Notes under the pieces: model-generated
Seen by the model: the letters and a program-made list of their open reading frames with translations, nothing else
Databases searched by the model: none
What the model was told of the DNA's origin: nothing
Made by a program: the position numbers and the translations under genes
Shown here: positions 44,081-53,560 of the stretch, one piece after another
How positions within the stretch are numbered: the first letter of the stretch is position 1
Layout of the letters: each line of letters opens with the position of its first letter
From: CAVOKN01 sp963696505
Lineage (GTDB): Bacteria > Pseudomonadota > Gammaproteobacteria > Burkholderiales > Rhodocyclaceae
DNA: 64,000 bases
Assembly (NCBI GenBank): GCA_963696505.1
Contig: CAVOKN010000013.1
Location: 1 to 64,000 of the forward strand
Direction of reading: 5' to 3'

Positions 44081-45004
44081 TCAAAGGTCGGCCAGCACCT
44101 TGATATGGGTCGACACGCTGCGCGCCAGCGCCGACAGCGAGTAGCCACCTTCGAGGATGGACACCATGCGCTTGCCGCAGAACTCGGCCGCGATGCCCTT
44201 CAACTGCTGGGTCACCCAGGCATAGTCGGCCTCCAGCAAGCCCAGCGAGCCCATGTCGTCTTCGTAGTGGGCGTCGAAGCCGGCGGAGATGAAGATCGCC
44301 TCCGGGGCGAACTGCCGCAGCCGCGGCAGCCAGATGTCGGCCACCACCTCGCGGAAAGCATCGCCGCGGGTGCCCGCCGGCAGCGGCACGTTGAGCATGT
44401 TGGGTGCCGGATCGTCGGTGCCACTGTACGGGTAGAAGGGATGCTGGAAGATGCCTGCCATCAGCACCCGCTCGTCGCCGGCGAAGATGTCCTCGGTGCC
44501 GTTGCCGTGGTGGACGTCGAAGTCGATCACCGCCACGCGCTTCAACCCATGCACCTCCAGGGCGTGCCGCACCGCCACCGCCACATTGTTGAAGAAGCAG
44601 AAGCCCATCGCGCGGGACCGCTCCGCATGGTGGCCCGGGGGGCGAACGGCGCAGAAGGCGTTCTCCACCTCACCGCTCAGCACGAGATCGGTGGCGAGCA
44701 CCCCGGCGCCCGCCGAGCGCAGCGCCGCCTGCAGTGTCGCCGGGCACATCGCGGTGTCGGGGTCGAGGTGCACGATGCCGCTCTTCGGGCAGCTCTGCAT
44801 CACCTTGCGCACATGCTCCGGCGCGTGGGCGCGGGTGAGCTGCTCGATGCTCGCCGCAGGCGCGTCGTAGAACGCGAGGTAAATGTCGAGGCCGGAGGCG
44901 ATCAGGCGATCGTTGATCGCGGAAAGCCGGTCGGGACACTCGGGATGATGGCTGCCCATGTCGTGCAGCATGCAGTCGCGATGGGTGATGAATGCAGTAC
45001 TCAT
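44081..45004 (-). CDS. histone-deacetylase-family protein
   Basis: 307 residues of the arginase/deacetylase fold, class II HDAC and acetoin-utilisation (AcuC) relatives; bacterial members remove acetyl groups from polyamines or protein lysines. The catalytic His pair is in VRPPGHHAERSRAMGFCFF, zinc ligands in VIDFDVHHGNGTED and ISAGFDAHYED, and the transition-state Tyr region in ILEGGYSLSAL. The ATG at 45004 starts MSTAFITHRDCMLHDMG. It stands alone, divergent from the MoxR operon. Confidence 0.9.
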   Translation of the reverse strand: MSTAFITHRDCMLHDMGSHHPECPDRLSAINDRLIASGLDIYLAFYDAPAASIEQLTRAHAPEHVRKVMQSCPKSGIVHLDPDTAMCPATLQAALRSAGAGVLATDLVLSGEVENAFCAVRPPGHHAERSRAMGFCFFNNVAVAVRHALEVHGLKRVAVIDFDVHHGNGTEDIFAGDERVLMAGIFQHPFYPYSGTDDPAPNMLNVPLPAGTRGDAFREVVADIWLPRLRQFAPEAIFISAGFDAHYEDDMGSLGLLEADYAWVTQQLKGIAAEFCGKRMVSILEGGYSLSALARSVSTHIKVLADL

Positions 45005-45117
45005 GAATAGGCGTGTTCTGGCGGCTGACTTTCGGTGGAAACGACCGGCGCGTTCAAGTGTCATAGATCGCGCCCGAAGCCGGTATTATCCGTCAACCCC
45101 CTCCCCCGCCACAAGCC

Positions 45118-46086
45118 ATGTCGCCAACGCAATTCGCTTCCGCCCCCCAATCCCGGGCCGCGCCGGCCCCCCACCCGATGGTGGAACAGATCGTCGCCCG
45201 GGCCGGGCAGGTGGTGCTGGGCAAGAACCGCCAGATCCGCCTCGCGCTGGCCTGCCTGCTGGCCCGCGGCCATCTGCTGATCGAGGACCTGCCAGGGGTA
45301 GGCAAGACCACCCTGGCCCACGTGCTGGCGAAGCTGCTGGGGCTGCACTTCCAGCGCATCCAGTTCACCAGCGACATGCTACCGGCGGACATCATCGGCG
45401 TGGCCATCTTCGACCGTGGCAGCGGCAGCTTCCAGTTCCACCCCGGTCCGATCTTTGCCCAGTTGATCCTCGCGGACGAGGTCAATCGCGCCACGCCCAA
45501 GGCCCAGAGCGCACTGCTGGAAGCGATGGAGGAGCACCAGGTGACGAGCGAGGGCGAGACGCGGCATCTGCCCGAACCCTTTTTCGTCATCGCGACCCAG
45601 AATCCCTCGCACCAGGTGGGCACCTTCCCCCTTCCCGAGTCCCAGCTCGACCGCTTCCTGATGCGCATCGAACTGGGTTACCCGGACCGAGATGCGGAGC
45701 GCGAACTGTTGCAGGGCGCCGACCGCCGCGAGCTTCTCGCCGGCCTGGGCCCCTGCATCAAGCCGGAGCAACTGATCGCCCTCCAGCAGCAGGCCGCCCG
45801 CGTCACCGTCGCGCCGGCGCTCATCGACTACGTCCAGGCGCTGATCGAACACACGCGTAGCGGAGCGCTCTACCACACCGGCCTGTCGCCCCGCGCCGCC
45901 CTCGCCCTGCTGGCGGCGGCCCGCGGCTGGGCCTTCATCGAGGGCCGCCCGATGGTGTTGCCGGAGGACGTTCAGGCGGTCCTGCCCGGCGTGGCGGGCC
46001 ACCGGCTGCGCCCCGTGGCGGATGCCGGGCGCAGCGACGGCGCAGCGCTGGTCAGGCGGCTGATCGCCGCCGTCCCGCTGCCCTGA
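45118..46086 (+). CDS. MoxR-family AAA+ ATPase
   Basis: 322 residues. The Walker A site is in IEDLPGVGKTTLAHVLAK, Walker B in LILADEVNRATPKAQSALLE, sensor 1 in VIATQNPSHQVGTFPLPE, and the C-terminal lid in HTGLSPRAALALLAAARGW. MoxR ATPases act as chaperones that mature partner enzymes or complexes. First gene of a four-gene operon MoxR-DUF58-transglutaminase-MltB; the DUF58 gene starts 4 bases later. A role in envelope maintenance is inferred. Confidence 0.9.
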   Translation: MSPTQFASAPQSRAAPAPHPMVEQIVARAGQVVLGKNRQIRLALACLLARGHLLIEDLPGVGKTTLAHVLAKLLGLHFQRIQFTSDMLPADIIGVAIFDRGSGSFQFHPGPIFAQLILADEVNRATPKAQSALLEAMEEHQVTSEGETRHLPEPFFVIATQNPSHQVGTFPLPESQLDRFLMRIELGYPDRDAERELLQGADRRELLAGLGPCIKPEQLIALQQQAARVTVAPALIDYVQALIEHTRSGALYHTGLSPRAALALLAAARGWAFIEGRPMVLPEDVQAVLPGVAGHRLRPVADAGRSDGAALVRRLIAAVPLP

Positions 46087-46090
46087 ACGA

Positions 46091-47056
46091 ATGTCGGTCG
46101 GGACGTTGCGCCAAGGTCTGGCGCGCTGGCTGTTCCGGCTGCGCGGCCCGGAAGAGGCGCCCATCGTCCTCGGCCAGCGCCGTATCTTCGTGCTGCCGAC
46201 CCGGGCCGGCCTCGTGTTCGGCGTCACCGTGGTGCTGCTGCTGATCGGCTCGATCAACTACCTGCTCAGCCTCGGCTTTCTCCTGACCTTTCTTCTCGCC
46301 GGGCTGGGCATCGTCGCCATCGTCCATGCCTTCCGCAACCTGGTGCAGTTGGAGATCGAGCCCGGCCGCTGCGAGCCGGTGTTTGCCGGCGACGCTGCCG
46401 CCTGCGGCCTGCTGCTGCGCAATATCCGGTCCGACGACCGCCTGGGGCTGCGCCTGTGGGCCGCGGGAGAAACGGCGGTGTCGGTCGACGCACCGGCGGA
46501 CCGCGTGATCGACGTTCGGCTGCCGCTCGCCACCCGGCGCCGCGGCTGGCAGCGGCTGCCCCGGGTCACCCTCGAAACCACCTACCCCCTCGGCTTGGTG
46601 CGGGCCTGGAGCTACTTCCAGCCGGACATGCGCTGCCTGGTCTATCCCGCCCCTGAGCTCGACGCACCGCCGCCGCCCTGCGGCCACGACGGAATCGACG
46701 GTCCCCGCGCCGAAGCGAGGGGCACGGAGGATTTCGCCGGGCTGCGCGCCCACCAGCCGGCGGATCCGCCGCGCCATGTCGCCTGGAAGGCCGTGGCGCG
46801 GGGCGCCCCGCTGCTGACCAAGCAGTTCTCCGGTCCCGCCGCCAACCGCGTCTGGCTCGACTGGAACCAGCTGCCGCAAGACATGGACACCGAGGACCGG
46901 CTGTCCCGGCTCACCGCCTGGGTGCTCGCCGCCCACGCAACGAACACGCCCTTCGGCCTGCGGCTGCCCGGCTGCGAGCTGGCGCCCGCCACCGATCCCG
47001 CCCACGTCGAGGGCTGCCTGCGTCGACTCGCTCTCCATGGCCAGAGCCCAGGCTGA
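46091..47056 (+). CDS. DUF58-domain protein
   Basis: 321 residues. Two membrane helices near the N-terminus (TRAGLVFGVTVVLLLIGSIN and LLTFLLAGLGIVAIVHAF) and a C-terminal DUF58 domain with the signature GTEDFAGLRAHQPADPPRHV then AWKA. DUF58 proteins nearly always accompany MoxR ATPases and are thought to be their membrane partners. The gene overlaps the next one by 20 bases. Confidence 0.88.
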   Translation: MSVGTLRQGLARWLFRLRGPEEAPIVLGQRRIFVLPTRAGLVFGVTVVLLLIGSINYLLSLGFLLTFLLAGLGIVAIVHAFRNLVQLEIEPGRCEPVFAGDAAACGLLLRNIRSDDRLGLRLWAAGETAVSVDAPADRVIDVRLPLATRRRGWQRLPRVTLETTYPLGLVRAWSYFQPDMRCLVYPAPELDAPPPPCGHDGIDGPRAEARGTEDFAGLRAHQPADPPRHVAWKAVARGAPLLTKQFSGPAANRVWLDWNQLPQDMDTEDRLSRLTAWVLAAHATNTPFGLRLPGCELAPATDPAHVEGCLRRLALHGQSPG

Positions 47057-48998
47057 AAGCGTGCGCCCGCCGCTGAGCCGGGTGCAGGTGCTGTGGCTGC
47101 TGCTCGCCGCGGCAGCCAGCCTTGCACCGCTCGTCCCGCATCTGCCTTACTGGCTGGGCGGCCTGGCGGTGCTGATAATGGGCTGGCGCGGCCTGCTGTG
47201 GTGGCAGGGGCGCGGGCTGCCCTCGCGCTGGATCGTGATCCTGCTGGCCTTTGCGGGCATTGCGGGGGTCTTCCTCGCGTATCGCAACGTGTTCGGCCGC
47301 GAGCCTGGCGTAGCCCTGCTGGTGCTGCTGCTCGCGCTCAAGCTGATGGAGTCGAAGACCGGCCGCGACGCGCTGTCCGCCGTCTTCCTCGGCTACTTCC
47401 TGCAACTCGCCCTGTTCTTCGACTCCCAGAGCCCCGCCGTCGCGGCGATGACCGCAGCCGCTCTGGTGGTGATCACCACGGCGCTCATCATGCTCAACCA
47501 CGATCGCCAGCCGTGGCGTGCGGCGATGCGCCGCGCCGCCCTGATGCTGGCCCAGGCGCTGCCTTTCATGCTGCTGCTGTTCGTGCTGTTTCCGCGCGTC
47601 CAGGGGCCGCTCTGGGGCATGCCGGTGGATGCCTATTCCGGACTGTCGGGGCTGTCGGACACGATGGCGCCGGGAACCATCAGCCAGTTGAGCCTCTCGG
47701 GCGCCATTGCCTTCCGCGCCCGCTTCGAGGCGGCGCCTCCGCCGCCGCCGCAACGCTACTGGCGCGGTCCGGTTCTCACTGACTTTGACGGCCGCAGCTG
47801 GTCGCCCGGCCTGCCGCGCTTCAGTCAGAGCCTGCCCTACGCGACAAGCGGCGCGGCGACCGATTACACGGTAACCCTCGAACCTCACAACAAGACCTGG
47901 CTGTTTGCGCTGGACCTGCCCGGCCGGATTCCCGCCACAGGCCTCGTCAGCGAAGACTATCAACTCGTCTCCCGCGCGCCGATCCGCAGCCGGCTGCGCT
48001 ATGACATGCGATCCCATCCCCGGCTGGTTGCAGGCGCCGACGAATCGTCGCTGCGGCGCCAATTGGCCTTGCACCTGCCGCGGGAGGTGAATCCGCGCAG
48101 CCGCGCCCTGGCGCAGGAATGGCGGCGCGACTCCGCCGATCCCGAAGCACTGACTCTGCGCGCCCTCGGCCATTTTCGGCGCGAGAACTTTGTCTACACG
48201 CTGTCGCCCCCGCTGCTCGGCCAACATGGCGTCAACGAGTTCCTGTTCGAAACCCGACGCGGCTTCTGCGAGCATTACGCCGCCGCCTTCGTGTTCCTGA
48301 TGCGCGCCGCCGACGTCCCGGCGCGGGTGGTCACCGGCTACCAGGGCGGAGAGATCAACCCGGTGGACGGCTACCTCGTGGTGCGCCAGTCCGACGCCCA
48401 TGCCTGGGCGGAAATCTGGGTCGAGGACAAGGGCTGGCTGCGGGTGGATCCGACGGCGGCGGTCGCCCCCGCGCGCATCGAGCAAGGCATCGCGTCCGCG
48501 GTCCTCGAGGGAGATCCCCTGCCGATGCTGGTGCGGGCGAACATGAACTGGCTACGCGAACTGCGCTTCCGCTGGGAGGCGCTGGGCAATGCCTGGGACC
48601 AGTGGGTGCTCGGCTACAATCCGGATCGCCAGCGCGAGCTCCTGTCGCGACTGGGAATGACGAATCCCGACTGGCGCACCATGAGTGCGATCCTGAGCCT
48701 GGCAAGCGGCGCCGTCATGCTGCTGCTGGTGGGGTGGTCGCTGCGCCGCCACTTGGCGCGGAATCCGGTGCAGCGGGCGTGGCAGCGGCTTTCGCGCAAG
48801 CTCGGCCGGGTCGGCCTGGCGCGGCACTCGTGGGAGGGCCCCCTGGTCTATGCCGAACGGGTTGCCGCGGCGCGGCCCCGGCTGGCACCGCAGATCGACG
48901 CCATTGCACGCGACTACGCTGCCCTTCGCTACGGCGCCAACGCCGGCGAAGGCCGGCTGGCGCAATTGCGCCAGCGAATCAGAAAGCTGAAACCCTGA
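47037..48998 (+). CDS. TgpA-type transglutaminase-domain membrane protein
   Basis: 653 residues. Five or six N-terminal membrane helices, then a periplasmic domain with the transglutaminase/papain-like triad: Cys in RRGFCEHYAAAFVFLM, His in SDAHAWAEIWVEDKG, Asp in RVDPTAAVAP. A further helix (LASGAVMLLLVGWSL) and a DUF4129-like cytoplasmic tail follow. Pseudomonas TgpA is the named relative and is essential there. It overlaps the DUF58 start region and its TGA overlaps the mltB ATG (TGATG), so all are coupled. Confidence 0.88.
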   Translation: MARAQAESVRPPLSRVQVLWLLLAAAASLAPLVPHLPYWLGGLAVLIMGWRGLLWWQGRGLPSRWIVILLAFAGIAGVFLAYRNVFGREPGVALLVLLLALKLMESKTGRDALSAVFLGYFLQLALFFDSQSPAVAAMTAAALVVITTALIMLNHDRQPWRAAMRRAALMLAQALPFMLLLFVLFPRVQGPLWGMPVDAYSGLSGLSDTMAPGTISQLSLSGAIAFRARFEAAPPPPPQRYWRGPVLTDFDGRSWSPGLPRFSQSLPYATSGAATDYTVTLEPHNKTWLFALDLPGRIPATGLVSEDYQLVSRAPIRSRLRYDMRSHPRLVAGADESSLRRQLALHLPREVNPRSRALAQEWRRDSADPEALTLRALGHFRRENFVYTLSPPLLGQHGVNEFLFETRRGFCEHYAAAFVFLMRAADVPARVVTGYQGGEINPVDGYLVVRQSDAHAWAEIWVEDKGWLRVDPTAAVAPARIEQGIASAVLEGDPLPMLVRANMNWLRELRFRWEALGNAWDQWVLGYNPDRQRELLSRLGMTNPDWRTMSAILSLASGAVMLLLVGWSLRRHLARNPVQRAWQRLSRKLGRVGLARHSWEGPLVYAERVAAARPRLAPQIDAIARDYAALRYGANAGEGRLAQLRQRIRKLKP

Positions 48999-50023
48999 TG
49001 ATCCCTGCAAAGTTCCGCATGCGCCGCCGACTTCTCGCAGCATGGGCGACCGCCCTCTCGGCCACCTCGACGGCCATGGCCCAGGGTTATGCCGAACGGG
49101 AGGATGTGCGTGAGTTCGTGGCGGCGGTGGCGCAGCGCCACGGCTTCGACCAAAGCGCGTTGCTGGAGCAGTTCCGCAGCGCGAGCTTCCAGCCCAGGGT
49201 GCTGCGCGCCATCACGCCGCCGCGCGATCCCAAGATCCGCTCCTGGCGCGTTTATCGCGCGCGCTTCCTCGATGCCGCACGGATCGACGGCGGACGGCTG
49301 TTCTGGGCGCGGCACGGCGCCGCGCTGCGCGAGGCCACGGCGCGCTTCGGCGTGCCCGAGGAGATCGTCGTCGCCATCATCGGCGTCGAAACCATCTACG
49401 GGCGCATCACGGGCGACTTCCAGACACTGTCCGCGCTGGCCACGCTGGCCTTCGACTATCCGCCGCGGGCCGAGCTGTTCCGCACCGAACTGGAGGAACT
49501 GCTTCTCCTGGCGCGGGACATGGGCCGGCCGCCGGAGGCCTTCCGCGGCTCCTATGCCGGGGCGCTGGGGCTGCCCCAGTTCCTTCCCTCGAGCTACCGC
49601 CGCCATGCGCTCGACTTCGACGCCGACGGCGCGGTCGATCTCACCGGAAGTCCGGCGGACGCGATCGGCAGCGTTGCGCGCTTCCTGCAACAACACGGCT
49701 GGAACCCGGGCGGACCGATCGCGCTGCGGGCCTCGGTGCCTGGCGAGGCGGCGACACAACTGGCCGACGGCAGCGTGCTGCCGAAGCATTCGGCAGAGGT
49801 TCTGGCGCAGCACGGCATCGCCGCGGCCGGACCGATCGAGCCCGGCGAAGCCAGCGCCCTGATCGACCTCGTGAGCCCGGACGCGCCCACGGAGTACTGG
49901 CTCGGTTTTCGCAACTTCTACGTGCTGACACGCTACAACCGCAGCAGCTTCTACGCCATGGCGGTGTTCCAGCTTGCCCAAGCGCTGCGCGAGGCGCGGC
50001 TCGCGCCCACGACGAACGACTGA
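48998..50023 (+). CDS. mltB: membrane-bound lytic murein transglycosylase B
   Basis: 341 residues. A signal peptide (RRLLAAWATALSATSTAMAQ) leads to the SLT_2 domain: the catalytic Glu is in AIIGVETIYGRITGDFQTL, and GSYAGALGLPQFLPSSYRR and AIGSVARFLQQHGW follow. It cleaves peptidoglycan between MurNAc and GlcNAc with formation of the 1,6-anhydro ring. No lipobox is obvious, so it may be soluble. Start ATG 48998 lies in the stop of the transglutaminase gene. Confidence 0.9.
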   Translation: MIPAKFRMRRRLLAAWATALSATSTAMAQGYAEREDVREFVAAVAQRHGFDQSALLEQFRSASFQPRVLRAITPPRDPKIRSWRVYRARFLDAARIDGGRLFWARHGAALREATARFGVPEEIVVAIIGVETIYGRITGDFQTLSALATLAFDYPPRAELFRTELEELLLLARDMGRPPEAFRGSYAGALGLPQFLPSSYRRHALDFDADGAVDLTGSPADAIGSVARFLQQHGWNPGGPIALRASVPGEAATQLADGSVLPKHSAEVLAQHGIAAAGPIEPGEASALIDLVSPDAPTEYWLGFRNFYVLTRYNRSSFYAMAVFQLAQALREARLAPTTND

Positions 50024-50037
50024 GGGCGGCAAGCCCC

Positions 50038-50965
50038 TTACAGCAGCACGTCCTTCGACACGCCCCGCCGCTTGAGGATGCGGCGCAATTGCGCCAGCGC
50101 CTCGATCTGGATCTGGCGCACGCGCTCGCGCGTCAGCCCCATGCTCGCGGCAAGTTCTTCCAGGGTGAACGCGTCCGAGCCGTTGAGGCCGTAGCGCCGC
50201 TCGATGACGACGCGCTGCTTGTCGCCGAGCAGCGCGATCCACGCCTGGACCAGATTGCCGATCTCCAGATTGTGGATCTCGGTTTCCGGGTTCTCTGCCT
50301 GCTCGTCCGGCAGGGATTCGCCGATCGACAGGTTCGGATCGACGTCGAGCGGCGCGTCGAGGGAAGCGGTGTGCTCGTTCAGGGCCAGTATGCGGCGCAC
50401 GTCGTCCACTGACTTGTCGAGCAGCAGCGCGATCTCCTCGGGGGACGCCTCGCCGCAGCCGGCCGACTCAAGGCTGCGCAGGGTGCGCAGTACCTGGTTC
50501 AACTCCTTCACCACATGCACCGGCAGCCGGATGGTGCGCGACTGGTTCATGATCGCGCGCTCGATGTTCTGCCGTATCCACCACGTGGCATAGGTGGAGA
50601 AACGGAAGCCGCGCTCGGGATCGAACTTCTCCAGTGCGTGGATCAGGCCAAGGTTGCCCTCCTCCACCAGGTCCAGTAGCGGAATGCCTCGGTTCAGGTA
50701 ATGCTTGGCGATATTCACCACCAGCCGCAGGTTGCGCTCGATCATCTTCTGCCGCGCGGGGAAGTCGCCGCGCCTGACGCGGCGCGTGAGATCCCGCTCC
50801 TGGTCAGCCGTCGAACAGCGGGCTGGCGCCGATGGCATTGAGATAGATCTGGGTGACGTCGTTGCGGAACTCGTTGTCCTCGGCCGCTTCCTGCCCGGCC
50901 TCGGCTTCCGGCGCAGCACCCGGCTCTTCGGATTCGACGTCCTCGGAATCGGCCGACTCAGCCAT
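50038..50965 (-). CDS. rpoS: RNA polymerase sigma factor RpoS (frameshifted)
   Basis: The stationary-phase/general-stress sigma factor. The N-terminus reads NEFRNDVTQIYLNAIGASPL in one frame; one surplus base near 50,807 then moves the frame, and the rest continues TADQERDLTRRVRRGDF, MIERNLRLVVNIAKHYLNRG (region 2), DLVEEGNLGLIHALEKFD, FSTYATWWIRQNIERAI and the region 4 helix-turn-helix MGLTRERVRQIQIEALAQL. Length about 308 residues after repair. It begins 6 bases after nlpD, the standard arrangement. A real rpoS mutation is possible because such mutants are selected in some settings. Confidence 0.9.
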
Positions 50966-50971
50966 GCGGCC

Positions 50972-52000
50972 TCAGCGCGGCGGAAGATACTTCAGAGGAT
51001 CGACGGGCTTGCCCTGGCGCCGGATCTCGAAGTGCAGCTTGGCCTGGTCCGCGTCGCTGTCGCCGAGTTCGGCGACCTTCTGGCCCTTGGCGATGCTCTG
51101 GCCTTCCTTCACCAGGATCTTGCGATTGTGGCCATAGGCCGAGAGATAGCCGTTGCTGTGCTTGATGATGACCAGATTGCCGTAGCCGCGTATGCCCGAT
51201 CCGACATACATCACCTTGCCGGGCGCTGCCGCCAGCACCGGATCTCCGGACTTGCCGGCGATGTCCAGACCCTTGCTCGACGGCTCGCTGAAGGCGGCGA
51301 GCACCTTGCCGCCGCCGGGCCACATCCAGTCGATGCCGCTGTCGTTGTCACCGCCCTTGGCATCGGCGCCGCCATCGGGCTTTGCATCGGCCTTTGCATC
51401 CGGCTTCGGCTCCGGCCTGGCCTCGAGTTTGGCTTCCGGTTTCACATCCGGCTTCGCCGCCGGGGGAACGGGCACCGGGTCAGCGGTACGCGGCGGGGCC
51501 GCATCCTTGCGCTGAAGCATCGCCAGGGCCTGCTCGGAATAAACCTGCTTGCCGCCTCTGGGCTCGCGCTTGAAGTTGTCGCCCGCGGCGCGCGGCATTT
51601 CGCCACCCACCGCGGGGACGCCCGTAAGGGGCTTCACCTCCACCTCGGCCGGCCCCGATATCGGCTTGGCCACGGCAGCGCCAGGCGCCGCGGCGGGACC
51701 GTCGGGCGGCGCGATGCGCAATGTCTGGCCGATGCGCAACGCCCCCGGGGCGTCGAGGTTGTTCCAGGCAGCGATGTCCCGCGGCTCGCGGCCCGCCTCA
51801 CGGGCGATGCTGTAGAGCGTGTCGCCCCTCTTGACAGCGTAATACTCCTTGCCGCCCTTGACCGCCGCTTCGGGCCGCGGTGCGGGCGCCGTCCGCTCGG
51901 ATACCGGCGCGGGACCGTGCGTCGCGCACGCCGAGAGCAGGCCCAGAGTCAGCGCCGACAGAGCGGCAGCGCGCAACAGCCCGGGATATGTAGAAATCAT
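50972..52000 (-). CDS. nlpD: NlpD-type lipoprotein, LysM and LytM domains
   Basis: 342 residues. The signal peptide ends LLSAC (Cys near residue 25). A LysM domain (YYAVKRGDTLYSIAREAG, residues about 53-97) binds peptidoglycan. A low-complexity linker rich in KPDAK/EARPE units follows, then an M23/LytM domain (KGLDIAGKSGDPVLAAAPGK, KLHFEIRRQGKPVDPLKYL). As in E. coli NlpD, key zinc residues are missing, which fits an amidase activator in cell division. Its start overlaps the pcm stop by four bases. Confidence 0.92.
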   Translation of the reverse strand: MISTYPGLLRAAALSALTLGLLSACATHGPAPVSERTAPAPRPEAAVKGGKEYYAVKRGDTLYSIAREAGREPRDIAAWNNLDAPGALRIGQTLRIAPPDGPAAAPGAAVAKPISGPAEVEVKPLTGVPAVGGEMPRAAGDNFKREPRGGKQVYSEQALAMLQRKDAAPPRTADPVPVPPAAKPDVKPEAKLEARPEPKPDAKADAKPDGGADAKGGDNDSGIDWMWPGGGKVLAAFSEPSSKGLDIAGKSGDPVLAAAPGKVMYVGSGIRGYGNLVIIKHSNGYLSAYGHNRKILVKEGQSIAKGQKVAELGDSDADQAKLHFEIRRQGKPVDPLKYLPPR

Positions 52001-52659
52001 TCAGTACCCGTGATCAGTGGAACGAAGCGCACCATTTCCAGACGCGTTTCCGATAAGCCGCGGGCGCTGCGCTCGATCATGCAAAGGCACTGATCGCGCA
52101 CCCCAAGAGGCAGCAGCAGCCGCCCGCCCATGGCAAGCTGCTCGCATAGCGCACGGGGGATGAAACCCGCTGCAGCGGCAACGATGATTGTATCGAACGG
52201 CGCCGCCTCGGGCAGCCCGGCGCTGCCATCCGCATGCTTGAGACGTACGTTGGGCAGGCGCAACTGCCGAAGGTTCGCGCGCGCCCGGTCGAGCAGCGCG
52301 GCGATGCGCTCGACGGCGTAAACCTCGACCGCGAGCTGCGACAACACGGCGGCCTGATAGCCACCGCCAGCCCCGACCTCCAGCGTCTTGCCGAGCTCGC
52401 GGCCGGCGCGCAGCAGCTCGATCATGCGCGCCACGACGTAGGGCTGCGAGATCGTCTGCTGAAAGCCCAGCGGCAGCGCGGTGTCCTCGTAGGCTCGGCT
52501 GGCGAACGCCTCCTCGACGAACAGGTGGCGCGGCACGCGCGCCATGGCGGCCAGCACCGCCTCGTCGCGAACCCCCTGCTGGCGCAGGCGTTCGACCATG
52601 CTCGAACGCGTACGCTGGGAAGTCAGGCCGACGCCCTGGATCGGGCCGGCGAACTTCAT
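51997..52659 (-). CDS. pcm: protein-L-isoaspartate O-methyltransferase
   Basis: 220 residues. Repairs isoaspartyl residues in aged proteins using SAM. Motifs: VPRHLFVEEAFASRAYEDTA, the binding segment LPLGFQQTISQPYVVARMIE, the SAM loop LEVGAGGGYQAAVLSQL and DGSAGLPEAAPFDTIIVAAA. Four-base overlaps with surE upstream and nlpD downstream show a coupled stationary-phase operon surE-pcm-nlpD-rpoS. Confidence 0.94.
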   Translation of the reverse strand: MKFAGPIQGVGLTSQRTRSSMVERLRQQGVRDEAVLAAMARVPRHLFVEEAFASRAYEDTALPLGFQQTISQPYVVARMIELLRAGRELGKTLEVGAGGGYQAAVLSQLAVEVYAVERIAALLDRARANLRQLRLPNVRLKHADGSAGLPEAAPFDTIIVAAAAGFIPRALCEQLAMGGRLLLPLGVRDQCLCMIERSARGLSETRLEMVRFVPLITGTE

Positions 52660-53399
52660 CCGTCTAACCAGGCCGCCAGCCGCGACAGCTGGGCGGTGTG
52701 GGTGAGATCGATCTGCAAGGGCGTTATCGAGACGAAGCCCTGGGCCACGGCGTGGAAGTCGGTGCCCTCGCCGTCGTCCTGGGCAGGCCCTGCGGCGCCG
52801 ACCCAGTAGACCGTCTCGCCGCGGGGATTGACTTCCTTCACCACGCCCTCGGCCTTGTGCCGCTTGCCCAGGCGCGCGACGCGCATGCCGCGCAGGGCCT
52901 CGGGCGCCAGGTCGGGGATGTTCACATTGAGCAGCGCCGGCTCGGAAAAACCGCCGCGCTGGAAGCGCTGTACCAGCTCCCGCGCTACCTGCGCCGCGGT
53001 ACCAAGGTGGGTCGCCGTTCGGCTGGTGAGCGACAATGCCAGCGACGGTATGCCCAGCAGATAGCCCTCGGTGGCCGCCGCAACGGTCCCGGAGTAGATG
53101 GTGTCGTCGCCCATATTGGCGCCGTGGTTGATGCCCGACACCACCATGTCGGGAACGCCGTCGAGCATGCCGGTGACCGCGAGATGCACGCAGTCGGTGG
53201 GCGTCCCATTCACGAAATAGAAGCCGTTGGCCGCGCGCCGCAGCAGCAGCGGCCGATCCAGGGTGAGGGAATTGCTGGCCCCACTGCGATCGCGCTCCGG
53301 CGCGACCACCGTCACATCCGCGATCGGGCCAAGCGCAGCGACGAGCGCTTCGATGCCCGGCGAAAAATAGCCGTCGTCGTTGCTGACCAGGATGCGCAT
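52656..53399 (-). CDS. surE: 5'-nucleotidase / survival protein SurE
   Basis: 247 residues. A metal-dependent nucleoside 5'-monophosphate phosphatase and exopolyphosphatase. The start MRILVSNDDGYFSPG carries the metal Asp pair (D8, D9). VVAPERDRSGASNSLTL, NGTPTDCVHLAVTG and VSGINHGANMGDD with the metal Asn follow. First gene of surE-pcm-nlpD-rpoS. ATG 53399 is chosen as the usual N-terminus. Upstream lies the tRNA-Pro fragment. Confidence 0.94.
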   Translation of the reverse strand: MRILVSNDDGYFSPGIEALVAALGPIADVTVVAPERDRSGASNSLTLDRPLLLRRAANGFYFVNGTPTDCVHLAVTGMLDGVPDMVVSGINHGANMGDDTIYSGTVAAATEGYLLGIPSLALSLTSRTATHLGTAAQVARELVQRFQRGGFSEPALLNVNIPDLAPEALRGMRVARLGKRHKAEGVVKEVNPRGETVYWVGAAGPAQDDGEGTDFHAVAQGFVSITPLQIDLTHTAQLSRLAAWLDG

Positions 53400-53513
53400 G
53401 GGGCAGGACGCGTCGTGCGGTGCGGGTTCAGGGATGGAATTGGCCTGTAGAAAGGCGACGCCAAGCCCTGTAAATGGACCGCCTTCCCTCGATTGCGGCA
53501 CTGACTTGAAGAT

Positions 53514-53560
53514 TGGTCGGGGCGAGAAGATTCGAACTTCGGACCCCCTGCGCCCCATGC
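53514..53560 (-). pseudogene. 3' half of a tRNA-Pro gene (attachment-site-like)
   Basis: The minus strand reads GCATGGGGCGCAGGGGGTC, GAAGTTCGAATCTTC and CTCGCCCCGACCA: anticodon-loop, T-arm and acceptor end of tRNA-Pro(GGG) with encoded CCA. The 5' half (D-arm and acceptor 5' strand) is absent; unrelated AT-richer sequence starts at about 53,561. Such 3' fragments are left at one end of elements that integrate in tRNA genes. A few T-arm bases differ from the usual sequence, so it may have drifted since. Confidence 0.65.

Noticed and set aside
46911..48485. Long minus-strand open frame opposite the transglutaminase gene
   Set aside because: No motifs; the plus-strand gene has a full catalytic triad and coupled neighbours.
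50705..52093. Plus-strand open frame across nlpD and rpoS
   Set aside because: Antisense to well-identified genes; its Gly/Arg/His-rich composition is typical of shadow frames.
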